Notes: generated by a model not told the origin, from the letters alone. A stretch of 12,855 nucleotides of DNA from JBPEXY01 sp052031065 (GCA_052031065.1 JBPEXY010000130.1:1-12855), one strand, 5' to 3'. Counted from the first letter of the stretch, positions 1 through 7,248 are shown. Numbers and translations: made by a program.

Positions 1-1101
1 CAGGTGCCCACGGTCGACACTGACATGTCTTTCTCAGTCTCACTGAACCAGGGACGACTGGAGTATGCCGGCTCCAACCTGAACAGCCTGTTTGCCCAGC
101 GCGGCAATCTGGTCAATCCGCGTTTCTGGTCGATGATTCGCGACCTGTTACGCTTTTATCGCGAGGCTGAGCAGCTGGAATCCAGTCTCGACGACCAGAC
201 CACCCTCGGAGAATTGCTTGACGCAGGCGGTTATCGCGAACCGTTTCGCAATGACCATTTACTGCCGATGGGCGCGGCGATCTGGTCCACCCCGGCGGAC
301 AAGATGATGAACTACCCGGCACGAACATTCCTGCGCTTTTGCCGTAATCACGGACTGGTGCAGCTCAACGACCGGCCACAGTGGCGAACGGTCTCTGGCG
401 GCAGCCGCACTTATGTCGAAAAATTGCTCGCAGACATCGGCCCCGGTGCTCACTCCAATCGCGCCGCCAGACAGGTGCGCCGTCGTGCCGGCAAGGTTGA
501 AGTGACCGACTGGCATGGTGAAACCCGCCACTATGACGATGTGGTTCTGGCCTGCCACGCAGACCAGTCGCTACGCCTGCTGGTCGACCCCGACCCTGGC
601 GAACAGGAACTGCTGTCGAAGTTTAAATTTGAACGCAACCGCACCCTGCTGCACAGCGACCCCCGACTGATGCCACGGCGTCGCAACGCCTGGGCGAGCT
701 GGAACTACCTCGGCGAACTGGACGAACAGGGCGCGCAGAAACTCTGCGTGACCTACTGGATGAACCACCTGCAGCATCTGTCGACAGACCAGCCGATGCT
801 GGTGACGCTGAACCCGGTAGTGGAACCGGCCGCTGGCACCGTGCATGCGAGCTTTCTTTACGACCACCCGCTGTTCACCCCGGAGGCACTGAGCGCCCAG
901 TCGCGACTCTGGTCGCTTCAGGGACGTCGCCAGACCTGGTTTTGCGGTGCCTGGTTTGGCTACGGTTTTCATGAAGATGGCCTGCAGTCTGGCCTGGCCG
1001 TCGCCGAGCAGCTTGGCGGCGTGTCGCGACCCTGGCAACTGGAAAACCCGAACAGCCGGATTACGGTGACCGCACCACCCGCACAAGCGGTAGCCGCCTG
1101 A
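1..1101 (+). CDS. Flavin amine-oxidase-like FAD/NAD(P)-binding oxidoreductase (5' partial)
   Basis: The reading frame is open from the first base and already inside conserved sequence, so the start and the N-terminal Rossmann FAD-binding motif (probably some 70-80 residues) lie left of the window. Visible family landmarks are DMSFSVS near the left edge, a segment with FLRFCRNHGLVQ, the WRTVSGGSRTYV block and the C-terminal FAD-contacting segment WFCGAWFGYGFHEDGLQSG. This is the flavin-containing amine oxidase/desaturase-like family usually encoded beside DUF1365 and CFA-synthase-like genes. A role as a redox enzyme on modified acyl chains is inferred from that context; the substrate is not visible. 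The stop overlaps the next start (TGATG), implying translational coupling. The GTG at base 4 is not a credible start because homology extends through it. Confidence 0.88.
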   Translation, partial: QVPTVDTDMSFSVSLNQGRLEYAGSNLNSLFAQRGNLVNPRFWSMIRDLLRFYREAEQLESSLDDQTTLGELLDAGGYREPFRNDHLLPMGAAIWSTPADKMMNYPARTFLRFCRNHGLVQLNDRPQWRTVSGGSRTYVEKLLADIGPGAHSNRAARQVRRRAGKVEVTDWHGETRHYDDVVLACHADQSLRLLVDPDPGEQELLSKFKFERNRTLLHSDPRLMPRRRNAWASWNYLGELDEQGAQKLCVTYWMNHLQHLSTDQPMLVTLNPVVEPAAGTVHASFLYDHPLFTPEALSAQSRLWSLQGRRQTWFCGAWFGYGFHEDGLQSGLAVAEQLGGVSRPWQLENPNSRITVTAPPAQAVAA

Positions 1102-1913
1102 TGACACCCTGCATCTATCGCGGGACGGTCTCCCACGAGCGATTTCAGCCACGCAACCACCGGTTTGATTACCGCGTAAGCAGCTGGTTTATCGATCTGG
1201 ATGAGCTGCCACGGCTAAATCGCTGGCACCGTTTAACCGGCTACAACCGGTTCGCGCTCTGGAGCATTCACGACGCCGATCACGGATTGCTGGATGATGA
1301 ATCAACCGGCAAAGCAGGCAGATCAACCCGCCAGCAGATCAACCAGCTGGTGAAACAGCAGTGCGGTGAAAGGCCAGCACGGGTGCGCATGCTCTGCTTT
1401 CCACGCTTTCTCGGTTACGCCTTCAACCCGTTGGCAATCTTCTACTGCTACGACGACCAGGGCTGTCTGATAGCCATGGTTCACCAGGTAACCAACACGT
1501 TTCACCAACGCCACTGTTACGTCATACCGGTGAACCGGCTGGCCGCAGACCAGAACATCGAGCAGCGCGCTGAAAAGGTGTTTTACGTCTCACCATTCAT
1601 GCAGCGATCCGGCCATTACCTGTTTTATCTGCAGCCGCCAGCATCGCAGCTGCAGGTGCAGATTGATTATTGTGACGACAAACAGGTGCTGTTGAGCGCC
1701 CGCTTGAGCGGCCAGCGCAAACCTTTCGCGCTGACCAGCCTGTTCGCTGAAGCGCTACGCACACCATTTCTGTCAGCAAAAGTAGTCGCGGCTATTCACT
1801 GGCAGGCACTGCGCCTCTGGCTGAAAAAAATCCCCCTCACATCGCGGCCCATACAGCCAACCAATTCCCTAAGCCGGGGAATCACCCTGCCCAGTCCAAA
1901 GGAGAGAGTCTAA
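1101..1913 (+). CDS. DUF1365 family protein
   Basis: This 270-residue protein matches the usual length and pattern of the DUF1365 family. Conserved blocks are an N-terminal YRGTVSHERFQPRNHRFDYR (residues 6-25), the acidic LDELP turn (33-37), NRFALWSIHDADHG (49-62), the signature LCFPRFLGYAFNPL (98-111), then VTNTFHQRHCYVIPV (130-144) and FYVSPFM (161-167). The family has no settled biochemical function. It is repeatedly found between a flavin amine oxidase and a CFA-like methyltransferase, exactly as here, which points to a part in fatty-acyl modification. The start overlaps the upstream stop by one base, and its own stop overlaps the next start (TAATG). The last 30 residues are proline/serine rich and poorly conserved-looking. 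There are no signal peptide or membrane segments. Confidence 0.9.
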   Translation: MTPCIYRGTVSHERFQPRNHRFDYRVSSWFIDLDELPRLNRWHRLTGYNRFALWSIHDADHGLLDDESTGKAGRSTRQQINQLVKQQCGERPARVRMLCFPRFLGYAFNPLAIFYCYDDQGCLIAMVHQVTNTFHQRHCYVIPVNRLAADQNIEQRAEKVFYVSPFMQRSGHYLFYLQPPASQLQVQIDYCDDKQVLLSARLSGQRKPFALTSLFAEALRTPFLSAKVVAAIHWQALRLWLKKIPLTSRPIQPTNSLSRGITLPSPKERV

Positions 1914-3214
1914 TGAATCCAGGTAGTGCAAAGTCGGTAACCACCACCGCAACCGAGCAGCAACACCGTGAACAGCGATTGCCGATGGTGGGCCGCATGC
2001 TGATCGAGCGTCTAAACCGTGTCGGTCTATCCGCACTCACGCTGGAAACGCCGGATGGCAGCCGCTACGCCATCGGCAACGATCACACCGGCGAGCTACC
2101 TCCGCGGCTGGTGATTCACGACTGGAAGGTGCTGCGGCGCGGTTTCAGGGCCGGTTTACTTGGCTGGGCGGAAGGCTACATGGCCGCAGAGTGGAGCTGC
2201 GACCCGTTACAGCAACTAACCGACTGGGCGATGAACAATGAAGCGGGCCTGAGCAAGGCGATGGGCAACCACTGGTCGGTTAAAGCGCTGAACCGGGCAT
2301 TGCACCTGCTGCGATCCAACAGTCGTCGTGGCAGCCGGCGCAATATCTCCTTTCATTACGATCTCGGCAATGATTTTTACCGTCTCTGGCTCGACCCGAC
2401 CATGACCTATTCGTCAGCGCTGTTCAACGCCGCCGATGAGTCGCTACAACAGGGGCAGGCAAACAAGTATCAGCAGATTATCGACTGGCTAAATGCCGGC
2501 AGGCCAGACTCGGGCAGCGACAATCCGCAACGCTCAGACGCTGGCAAAGAGCCGCTTAGCGTTGCCGAGATTGGCTGTGGATGGGGTGGTTTTGCGGCAC
2601 AGTTTCTTGGTCAGCAGCGGGCTGACTATCGCGGCATTACGCTCTCCCACGAGCAACTGGAGTGGTGCCAACAGCGCAGCTGGAGTGGCGAAACCAGGCC
2701 GCACTTCTCACTCACGGACTATCGTGACCTGGAGGGCGAATATGACGGCATCGTCTCCATCGAAATGCTGGAGGCGGTCGGCGAAGAGCACTGGCCGGAA
2801 TACTTTTCCCGCCTGCAGCAACGCCTCAAGCCAGGCGCAACGGCGGTGATCCAGGTCATCACCATCGACGACCAGCGGTTTCAGAGCTACCGCCGCAGCG
2901 TCGACTTTATCCAGAAGTACATTTTTCCCGGCGGTATGCTGATGGCGCCTGCGGCGATGCGCGACCAGGTCACCCAGGCCGGCTTGCATATTGAGGAAGA
3001 ACTCGGTTTTGGGCAGGACTATGCCACTACCCTGCAACATTGGCGGGAGCGCTTCGATGCCGCCTGGCCGCAGATTGAACAGCTGGGATACGACCAACGC
3101 TTTCGACGGATGTGGCGCTATTACCTCTGCTATTGCGAAAGCGGTTTCAAGGCCGGCTCTATTGATGTGCGCCTCTACCGATTGAAAAAACCGGCGCTTT
3201 GCGCCGCGAGGTAA
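1913..3214 (+). CDS. Cyclopropane-fatty-acyl-phospholipid synthase-like SAM methyltransferase
   Basis: The 433-residue protein has an N-terminal lipid-binding-type domain (about 1-140), then SFHYDLGNDFYRLWLD (146-161) and TMTYSSALF (163-171), and SAM motif I AEIGCGWGGFA (218-228). It continues with GITLSHEQLEWCQ (241-253), SIEMLEAVG (282-290), FIQKYIFPGG (332-341) and a C-terminal DYATTLQHWRERF (369-381). These place it firmly in the CFA synthase/mycolic cyclopropane family, which transfers methylene or methyl from S-adenosylmethionine to double bonds of phospholipid acyl chains at the inner membrane. Compared with E. coli Cfa, the bicarbonate-site Cys139 corresponds to Ser168 and His266 to about Ile316, whereas Glu239 (E287) and Tyr317 (Y370) are kept. 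Product type is therefore uncertain (cyclopropane, methyl-branched or furan precursor). A Ser/Asp/Gly-rich insertion precedes motif I (196-215). A strong Shine-Dalgarno AAGGAG lies at 1899-1904, within the preceding gene. Confidence 0.92.
   Translation: MNPGSAKSVTTTATEQQHREQRLPMVGRMLIERLNRVGLSALTLETPDGSRYAIGNDHTGELPPRLVIHDWKVLRRGFRAGLLGWAEGYMAAEWSCDPLQQLTDWAMNNEAGLSKAMGNHWSVKALNRALHLLRSNSRRGSRRNISFHYDLGNDFYRLWLDPTMTYSSALFNAADESLQQGQANKYQQIIDWLNAGRPDSGSDNPQRSDAGKEPLSVAEIGCGWGGFAAQFLGQQRADYRGITLSHEQLEWCQQRSWSGETRPHFSLTDYRDLEGEYDGIVSIEMLEAVGEEHWPEYFSRLQQRLKPGATAVIQVITIDDQRFQSYRRSVDFIQKYIFPGGMLMAPAAMRDQVTQAGLHIEEELGFGQDYATTLQHWRERFDAAWPQIEQLGYDQRFRRMWRYYLCYCESGFKAGSIDVRLYRLKKPALCAAR
3192..3206 (+). 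other. Short GC-rich hairpin at the end of the methyltransferase gene
   Basis: The sequence CGGCGC-TTT-GCGCCG forms a perfect 6-bp stem with a 3-base loop, ending six bases before the methyltransferase stop codon. No T-run follows on the + strand, so it is not a standard rho-independent terminator. It could protect the upstream mRNA segment or set the expression ratio between the methyltransferase and the transporter that starts 28 bases later. That role is inference; part of the structure is simply coding sequence. Confidence 0.4.
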
Positions 3215-3233
3215 TAGCCGGGAGCGCCGGAGC

Positions 3234-4577
3234 ATGACCTCTCCAGTGGTGGGCCGCCGGCTTCGCCTCGCCTATTCCCTGCCGGCGATGGTGATGGCGT
3301 TACCCACCGTGCCAGTCTACGTACTGTTACCGACTTTTTATGTCGAGCACACGGCGCTCGGGTTCACTGCGGTAGGCTGGTTGCTGGGTATCGCCCGGCT
3401 GCTCGACCTGGGTTCCGACCTGATCGTCGGCCGCTGGTGCGACCAGCCGATCGCCGGGTTGGGACGGCGTAAAGGCTGGATTCTACTCGGCGCGTTGATA
3501 CTCGGCCCGGCACTCTGGCTGCTGTTCACCCCGCAGGCCAGCTCTGGCGCTGGGCGGCTGCTGGTCAGTGCAGCAGCGCTTTATCTCGGCTGGACGCTGG
3601 TGCAGATACCCTACCTGGCCTGGTCTGCAGAGCTGGCCACCGGCTATCAACAGCGCATCCGGTTGAACAGCAACCGCGAGCTGTTTGGCGTCGTCGGGCT
3701 GCTGATTTCGGCGGCACTGCCGGCAATTGGCGGTACGCTGGGCTGGCAGGACCCGACCACCATGCGCGTGCTTGCGGCATGCGCCATCGCTACCGGACTC
3801 TGCAGCTTTACCTGGATGCTGTCGGCAGTGCCCGAACCAGCCGCAGTGAAGCGCCCAAGTGCCGACCGCCCCCTGACTGCCGCCAGCTGGAAGGCACTGC
3901 TGCATAACAAACTCTGGTTACGGCTGCTGCTGGTGTGGACACTCAACGGCACCGCCAACGGTTTCGCGGCGGTGCTATTCCCGGTTTTCGTGACCACCGG
4001 GCTGGGGCTTGCGCAGGCGTATCGTGGCCCCTTTCTGTTTCTCTACTTTGCCGCAGCGATGGCAGCGATGCTGCTGCTCCCCACGTTGGGGCAACGCTTC
4101 AGCAAACACCGGCTCTGGTCGTTGGCGATGTTAATGGCGGCCGCCACTTTCGCTACCGTGCCCTGGCTGCCGCCGGGAGCACAGGCCGGATTCACGCTGG
4201 TCTGCCTGCTGACCGGACTCGCGCTGGCGGTCGACCTGGCGATTCCACCGGCGCTGCAGGCCGATATAGTCGACTGGGACCGCTACCGTTTTGATCGCGA
4301 CCATCCCGGACTCTGTTTTGCCGGTGCCAGCCTGGTCACCAAACTGGCACTGGGCATTGCGGTTGTGCTGGCTCCATTGCTGATCACCCTGCTCGGTTGG
4401 CAGGAACAGGGCCCCTGGGATGATCCGGTGCGGTTTCGGGTTGCGATGATCTACGCCTGGGTTCCCTGCGTACTCAAGGTTATGGCGGTGGCACTGATGT
4501 GGAACTTCCCGCTTGACGAATCACGGCACCAGAAGATCAGACAACGACTGGATCGTCGTCCGGAATGGAGAACCTGA
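3234..4577 (+). CDS. GPH/MFS_2-type membrane transporter
   Basis: The 447-residue protein is very hydrophobic, with about twelve likely transmembrane segments starting near residue 15. It shows hallmarks of the glycoside-pentoside-hexuronide:cation symporter branch of the major facilitator superfamily. These are the loop 2-3 pattern DLIVGRWCDQ followed by GLGRRKGWILLG (about residues 62-87), the RIRLNSNRE element after the fourth helix, and the ALQADIVDWDRYRFD element in the second half. Family members usually move sugars with Na+ or H+, but no substrate residues can be assigned here. Its place between a phospholipid methyltransferase and two envelope proteins suggests a lipid- or envelope-related cargo instead of a nutrient sugar; this is inference. 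GGGAG at 3220-3224 serves as ribosome binding site. The gap to the previous gene is 19 bases, and the stop directly abuts the next start (TGAATG). Confidence 0.87.
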   Translation: MTSPVVGRRLRLAYSLPAMVMALPTVPVYVLLPTFYVEHTALGFTAVGWLLGIARLLDLGSDLIVGRWCDQPIAGLGRRKGWILLGALILGPALWLLFTPQASSGAGRLLVSAAALYLGWTLVQIPYLAWSAELATGYQQRIRLNSNRELFGVVGLLISAALPAIGGTLGWQDPTTMRVLAACAIATGLCSFTWMLSAVPEPAAVKRPSADRPLTAASWKALLHNKLWLRLLLVWTLNGTANGFAAVLFPVFVTTGLGLAQAYRGPFLFLYFAAAMAAMLLLPTLGQRFSKHRLWSLAMLMAAATFATVPWLPPGAQAGFTLVCLLTGLALAVDLAIPPALQADIVDWDRYRFDRDHPGLCFAGASLVTKLALGIAVVLAPLLITLLGWQEQGPWDDPVRFRVAMIYAWVPCVLKVMAVALMWNFPLDESRHQKIRQRLDRRPEWRT

Positions 4578-5138
4578 ATGATTAAGCGCTCTTTTCGACC
4601 AGCCAGATCACTGACACTGGCCATCGGTTTATTTCTCGTTAGCAGTCTGCTGGGCGGGTGTAGCACCATGAAAATAGAGAATTTTGCTGGCAGCGAGCCA
4701 GATTTCAACCTGGAAGAATATTTCACTGGCGACACCGTCGGCTACGGAATCGTCACTGATCGTTTCGGCAAACTGCGTCGCGAATTCAAGGTCGATATCA
4801 ACGGCTACTGGGACGACGACATTTTCGTTCTTGATGAGGATTTTGAGTTTACCGACGGCGAACAGTCGACACGCCAGTGGCGCATTCAGCCCCTTGGTGA
4901 CAACCGCTACTCGGCAACCGCTGGTGACATTGTCGGCGAAGCCAGGGGCATCAGCGAGGGTAAGGCGCTGAACTGGAGTTACCGCATCGCCATTCCCCTC
5001 GGCGGTCGTGCTGTCGAGGTGACCTTCGACGACTGGATGTTCCTGCAGCGTGAAGGAGTATTGATCAATCGGGCGGTGATGAAGAAATGGGGCATCAAAC
5101 TGGGTACGGTGTCGATATTTTTTCTGCGCAGCCCATGA
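4578..5138 (+). CDS. DUF3833 family lipoprotein
   Basis: This is a 186-residue protein with a lipoprotein signal: basic N-terminus, hydrophobic stretch (about 12-25) and lipobox LLGGC with the lipidated cysteine at residue 28. After it come F-A-G-x-x-P-x-F-x-L-E-E-YF-x-G and G-Y-G-I-V-x-D-R-F-G-K, followed by a beta-rich segment ending in the WMFLQREGVLINRAVMKKWG region, as in DUF3833 proteins. The residue after Cys28 is Ser, so outer-membrane sorting is expected under the usual Lol rule. The biochemical role of the family is unknown. DUF3833 genes recur in the same neighbourhood as CFA-like methyltransferases, so a lipid-binding or lipid-trafficking job is plausible but unproven. Ribosome binding site TGGAG lies at 4566-4570. 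Confidence 0.88.
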   Translation: MIKRSFRPARSLTLAIGLFLVSSLLGGCSTMKIENFAGSEPDFNLEEYFTGDTVGYGIVTDRFGKLRREFKVDINGYWDDDIFVLDEDFEFTDGEQSTRQWRIQPLGDNRYSATAGDIVGEARGISEGKALNWSYRIAIPLGGRAVEVTFDDWMFLQREGVLINRAVMKKWGIKLGTVSIFFLRSP

Positions 5139-5151
5139 TCAGGACCTGCCC

Positions 5152-5910
5152 ATGATTAAGCTCTGCACCTTGAATATGACCCGCTTTCGGCAATACATCA
5201 GTAGCGTCGGCGCTGCTCTGGCGCTGGCCGGTTCGCCGGCCTGGGCCTGCGGCGACTCGCCGCCAGCGGACCCCGGCTACCGCGATGCAACCGCCTGCCA
5301 GTGGCTGGAGCTGTACGGCGAGGAAGGGCTGCTGTTCCAGGTCATCCGTAAAAACCGACGGGTGGGCGAGTATCGCACCCAATTCATCCCTACTGACGAC
5401 GGGCTTGAGGTGATCAGCAGTATGGAGCTGACGATCCCGATCCTCTGGGTCTACGACTACCAATACCGCTATACCGGGCGCGAGCTCTGGCGGGATGGAA
5501 CGCTGGAAACACTGTCAGTGACGGTTGATGACAACGGCGACAGCGAATCTTTTAGCTTACGGCGTGACGGCGAACGCCTGACCGGAGAAGGGCCTGGCGG
5601 AGCAGTTGATCTGCCACTGCCGGTTTGGGCCACTCACCACTATGACGCCAGCATTACTGCCCAGTCAGTCGTCTTCAACACCCTCACGGGACGTATGAAC
5701 CAGGTTAAGGTCAAACAGGCAGGCACCGAGCAGGTGGCTACTGCAGGCAATAACCGTCTGGCCACGCGCTACACCTATGAAGGCGAGCTCCACGACACCG
5801 ACGCCTGGTATGACCAGCAGGGCCGCTGGGTGAAACTGCGTTTCAAGGGTAGCGACGGCAGCACGATCGAACTGCACTGTGTGCGCTGCGGCGGGGAGGT
5901 TAGCTCATGA
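5152..5910 (+). CDS. Secreted DUF6134-like protein
   Basis: The protein has 252 residues and an apparent Sec signal peptide with a signal peptidase I site after PAWA (residues 29-32), so it should act in the periplasm or outside. The mature part looks beta-rich. It has the pattern recalled for DUF6134 proteins: an opening LLFQVIRKNRRVGEYRTQF, a central YDYQYRYTGRELWRDGTLE, a DDNGD turn and the late DAWYDQQGRWVKLRFKGSDG. The family has no known function. Cysteines are arranged in two clusters, C33/C48 just after the cleavage site and C-x2-C close to the C-terminus, which may form disulphides or a metal site. AGGA at 5141-5144 supports the ATG at 5152; the ATG at 5176 lacks a comparable site. 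The end overlaps the next gene by ATGA. Confidence 0.75.
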   Translation: MIKLCTLNMTRFRQYISSVGAALALAGSPAWACGDSPPADPGYRDATACQWLELYGEEGLLFQVIRKNRRVGEYRTQFIPTDDGLEVISSMELTIPILWVYDYQYRYTGRELWRDGTLETLSVTVDDNGDSESFSLRRDGERLTGEGPGGAVDLPLPVWATHHYDASITAQSVVFNTLTGRMNQVKVKQAGTEQVATAGNNRLATRYTYEGELHDTDAWYDQQGRWVKLRFKGSDGSTIELHCVRCGGEVSS

Positions 5911-6683
5911 ACGGCAAGACGGTTTGGTTGACTGGCGCCAGCCAGGGCATTGGTCGCGCGGTTGCGTTACGACTGGCTGAGAAAGGCTGCCGAGTGGCTG
6001 TCACCGCGCGAAATGGCGAAGCCTTACAGCAGCTGGCGGAACAGTTTGATCGCGACCGGGGAGGTGATAGTGACGGCGAAATCGTGCCTTATCCGGCCGA
6101 CCTCACCAACGCCAGCGAAAACCGCAGGGTGATCGAAGCGATTACCGAACAGCTCGGGCCAATCGATCTGGCAATCCTTAATGCGGGGACTCACACACCG
6201 ACCCCGGCTGATAATTTCCATGCAGCAGATGTCCATCAATTGATCGAGCTGAATCTGATGGCCCCTGTTTATGCACTGGAAATTCTGCTGCCGCTGATGC
6301 GTGAACGCAATCAGGGCCACATTGCGGCGGTGGCTTCGGTAGCCGGTTACCGTGGTCTGCCCAATGCAGCCGGTTATGGGGCCAGCAAGGCTGGACTGAT
6401 AAACCTGCTGGAGGCGCTCAGGCTTGATCTTTGGGGCAGCAACATCAAGCTGCAGGTGATCAATCCCGGCTTTGTTAAAACCCCCCTGACCGACCAGAAC
6501 AATTTCCCGATGCCGTCGTTGATCACTGCCGAACAGGCAGCACAGGCGATCGTTAATGGGCTAGCAAAAAACCGCTTTGAAATCTGCTTCCCGTGGGCCT
6601 TCACCAGAACCCTGAAAGCATTGCGGTTACTCCCCTATCGGCTCTACCTGCCGCTGGTTCACCGCGCCACGCAAGGAAACTGA
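5907..6683 (+). CDS. Short-chain dehydrogenase/reductase (classical SDR)
   Basis: At 258 residues this is a typical single-domain classical SDR. Visible motifs are the cofactor glycine motif TGASQGIG (9-16), the DLT element after strand 4 (65-67), NAG (92-94), and the catalytic tetrad N116, S144, Y157 and K161 (Y-x3-K). The NPGFVKTPLT segment follows at 186-195. Arg residues after the glycine motif (R17, R35) suit NADP(H) binding, though cofactor choice cannot be settled by eye. It is the last gene of the + strand operon and overlaps the previous one by ATGA, with GGGGAGG at 5893-5899 as ribosome binding site. In this setting it probably reduces or oxidises a keto/hydroxy group on a lipid intermediate; substrate unknown. 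It ends only 10 bases from the end of the converging DksA-like gene. Confidence 0.93.
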   Translation: MNGKTVWLTGASQGIGRAVALRLAEKGCRVAVTARNGEALQQLAEQFDRDRGGDSDGEIVPYPADLTNASENRRVIEAITEQLGPIDLAILNAGTHTPTPADNFHAADVHQLIELNLMAPVYALEILLPLMRERNQGHIAAVASVAGYRGLPNAAGYGASKAGLINLLEALRLDLWGSNIKLQVINPGFVKTPLTDQNNFPMPSLITAEQAAQAIVNGLAKNRFEICFPWAFTRTLKALRLLPYRLYLPLVHRATQGN

Positions 6684-6693
6684 CCGAGACTGC

Positions 6694-7086
6694 TCACCTG
6701 GGCAATTCTGCACCACTGTCCTGCAGCTGCTGACAGCTCAGACAGTGCCGCGCTTCAGGAACCAGTTGCAGTCGTCCAGCATCGATAACACTCCCACAGG
6801 CCAGGCATGCCCCATACTCACCCGCCTGTAGACGCTGCAGTGCACCGCGCACCTCATCCAGCTGCTCAAAAACGCTCTGTAGATGGTCTTCACGAAAGAG
6901 CTGGCGCACCAGCGCTTCCCGCGACCGGGATCGACCCTCAGAGGGGGAATCCAGTGAAACCCGGGACTCCGTTATTACTTCGGTCAATACCAAGCGGTCA
7001 GGTTTCATCGCCAGCCGCTTCTGTTCCAGCATGTTGGCGCGATCCAGTAACAGCTGGCGATATTTTTTGGTGGACAAATCGCTCAT
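6694..7086 (-). CDS. DksA/TraR family C4 zinc-finger protein
   Basis: From the ATG at 7086 the protein has 130 residues. A helical, coiled-coil-like region (about 5-90) is followed by the DksA/TraR zinc finger: YGACLACG, then a RLQLVPEARHC segment and CQ, giving C94-x2-C97-x17-C115-x2-C118. Proteins of this family bind in the RNA polymerase secondary channel and modify initiation. This one lacks an obvious DxxDxA tip motif of true DksA, so it is better described as a DksA/TraR-like paralogue. An in-frame ATG at 7149 would add 21 residues, but the extension is not family-like and lacks a ribosome binding site, whereas GTGAG sits 9 bases before the 7086 start. It lies downstream of parC on the same strand and converges on the dehydrogenase gene. 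Confidence 0.85.
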   Translation of the reverse strand: MSDLSTKKYRQLLLDRANMLEQKRLAMKPDRLVLTEVITESRVSLDSPSEGRSRSREALVRQLFREDHLQSVFEQLDEVRGALQRLQAGEYGACLACGSVIDAGRLQLVPEARHCLSCQQLQDSGAELPR

Positions 7087-7173
7087 CCCGGTAATCTCAC
7101 GTTCTGCCTGCCGGGGAGACGAATGACCCGCAGCAAGGTGGTTGGACATACCGGGGTTATCGGAACCGTGCGC

Positions 7174-7233
7174 TGATCCTTAATCAATAACGGGATCAAA
7201 AACAGGACCAGCCAGTCACTGAACTCTGTTCAG
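7174..7233 (-). other. Inverted repeats between parC and the DksA-like gene
   Basis: The short space after parC holds two separate inverted repeats. CTGAAC-TCT-GTTCAG (7219-7233) has perfect 6-bp arms, and TGATCC/GGATCA (7174-7179 and 7193-7198) has 6-bp arms around 13 bases. A five-base T-run (- strand) lies between them at about 7198-7202, but not directly after the first stem, so this is at best a weak terminator for parC. The second repeat may be part of the promoter or operator region of the DksA-like gene. Confidence 0.3.
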
Positions 7234-7248
7234 CCACTTAAATGGCTA

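Noticed and set aside
571..1152. Long open frame on the - strand opposite the flavin oxidoreductase gene
   Set aside because: It lies antisense to a gene with strong family motifs, and its own translation shows no recognisable domain.
7087..7149. 21-residue N-terminal extension of the DksA-like protein
   Set aside because: The upstream ATG has no purine-rich site and the added residues do not resemble the family; it remains possible.
7219..7233. Possible LexA (SOS) box
   Set aside because: The spacing between CTG and CAG is nine bases, not the ten of the gammaproteobacterial LexA site, and the centre is not AT-rich.
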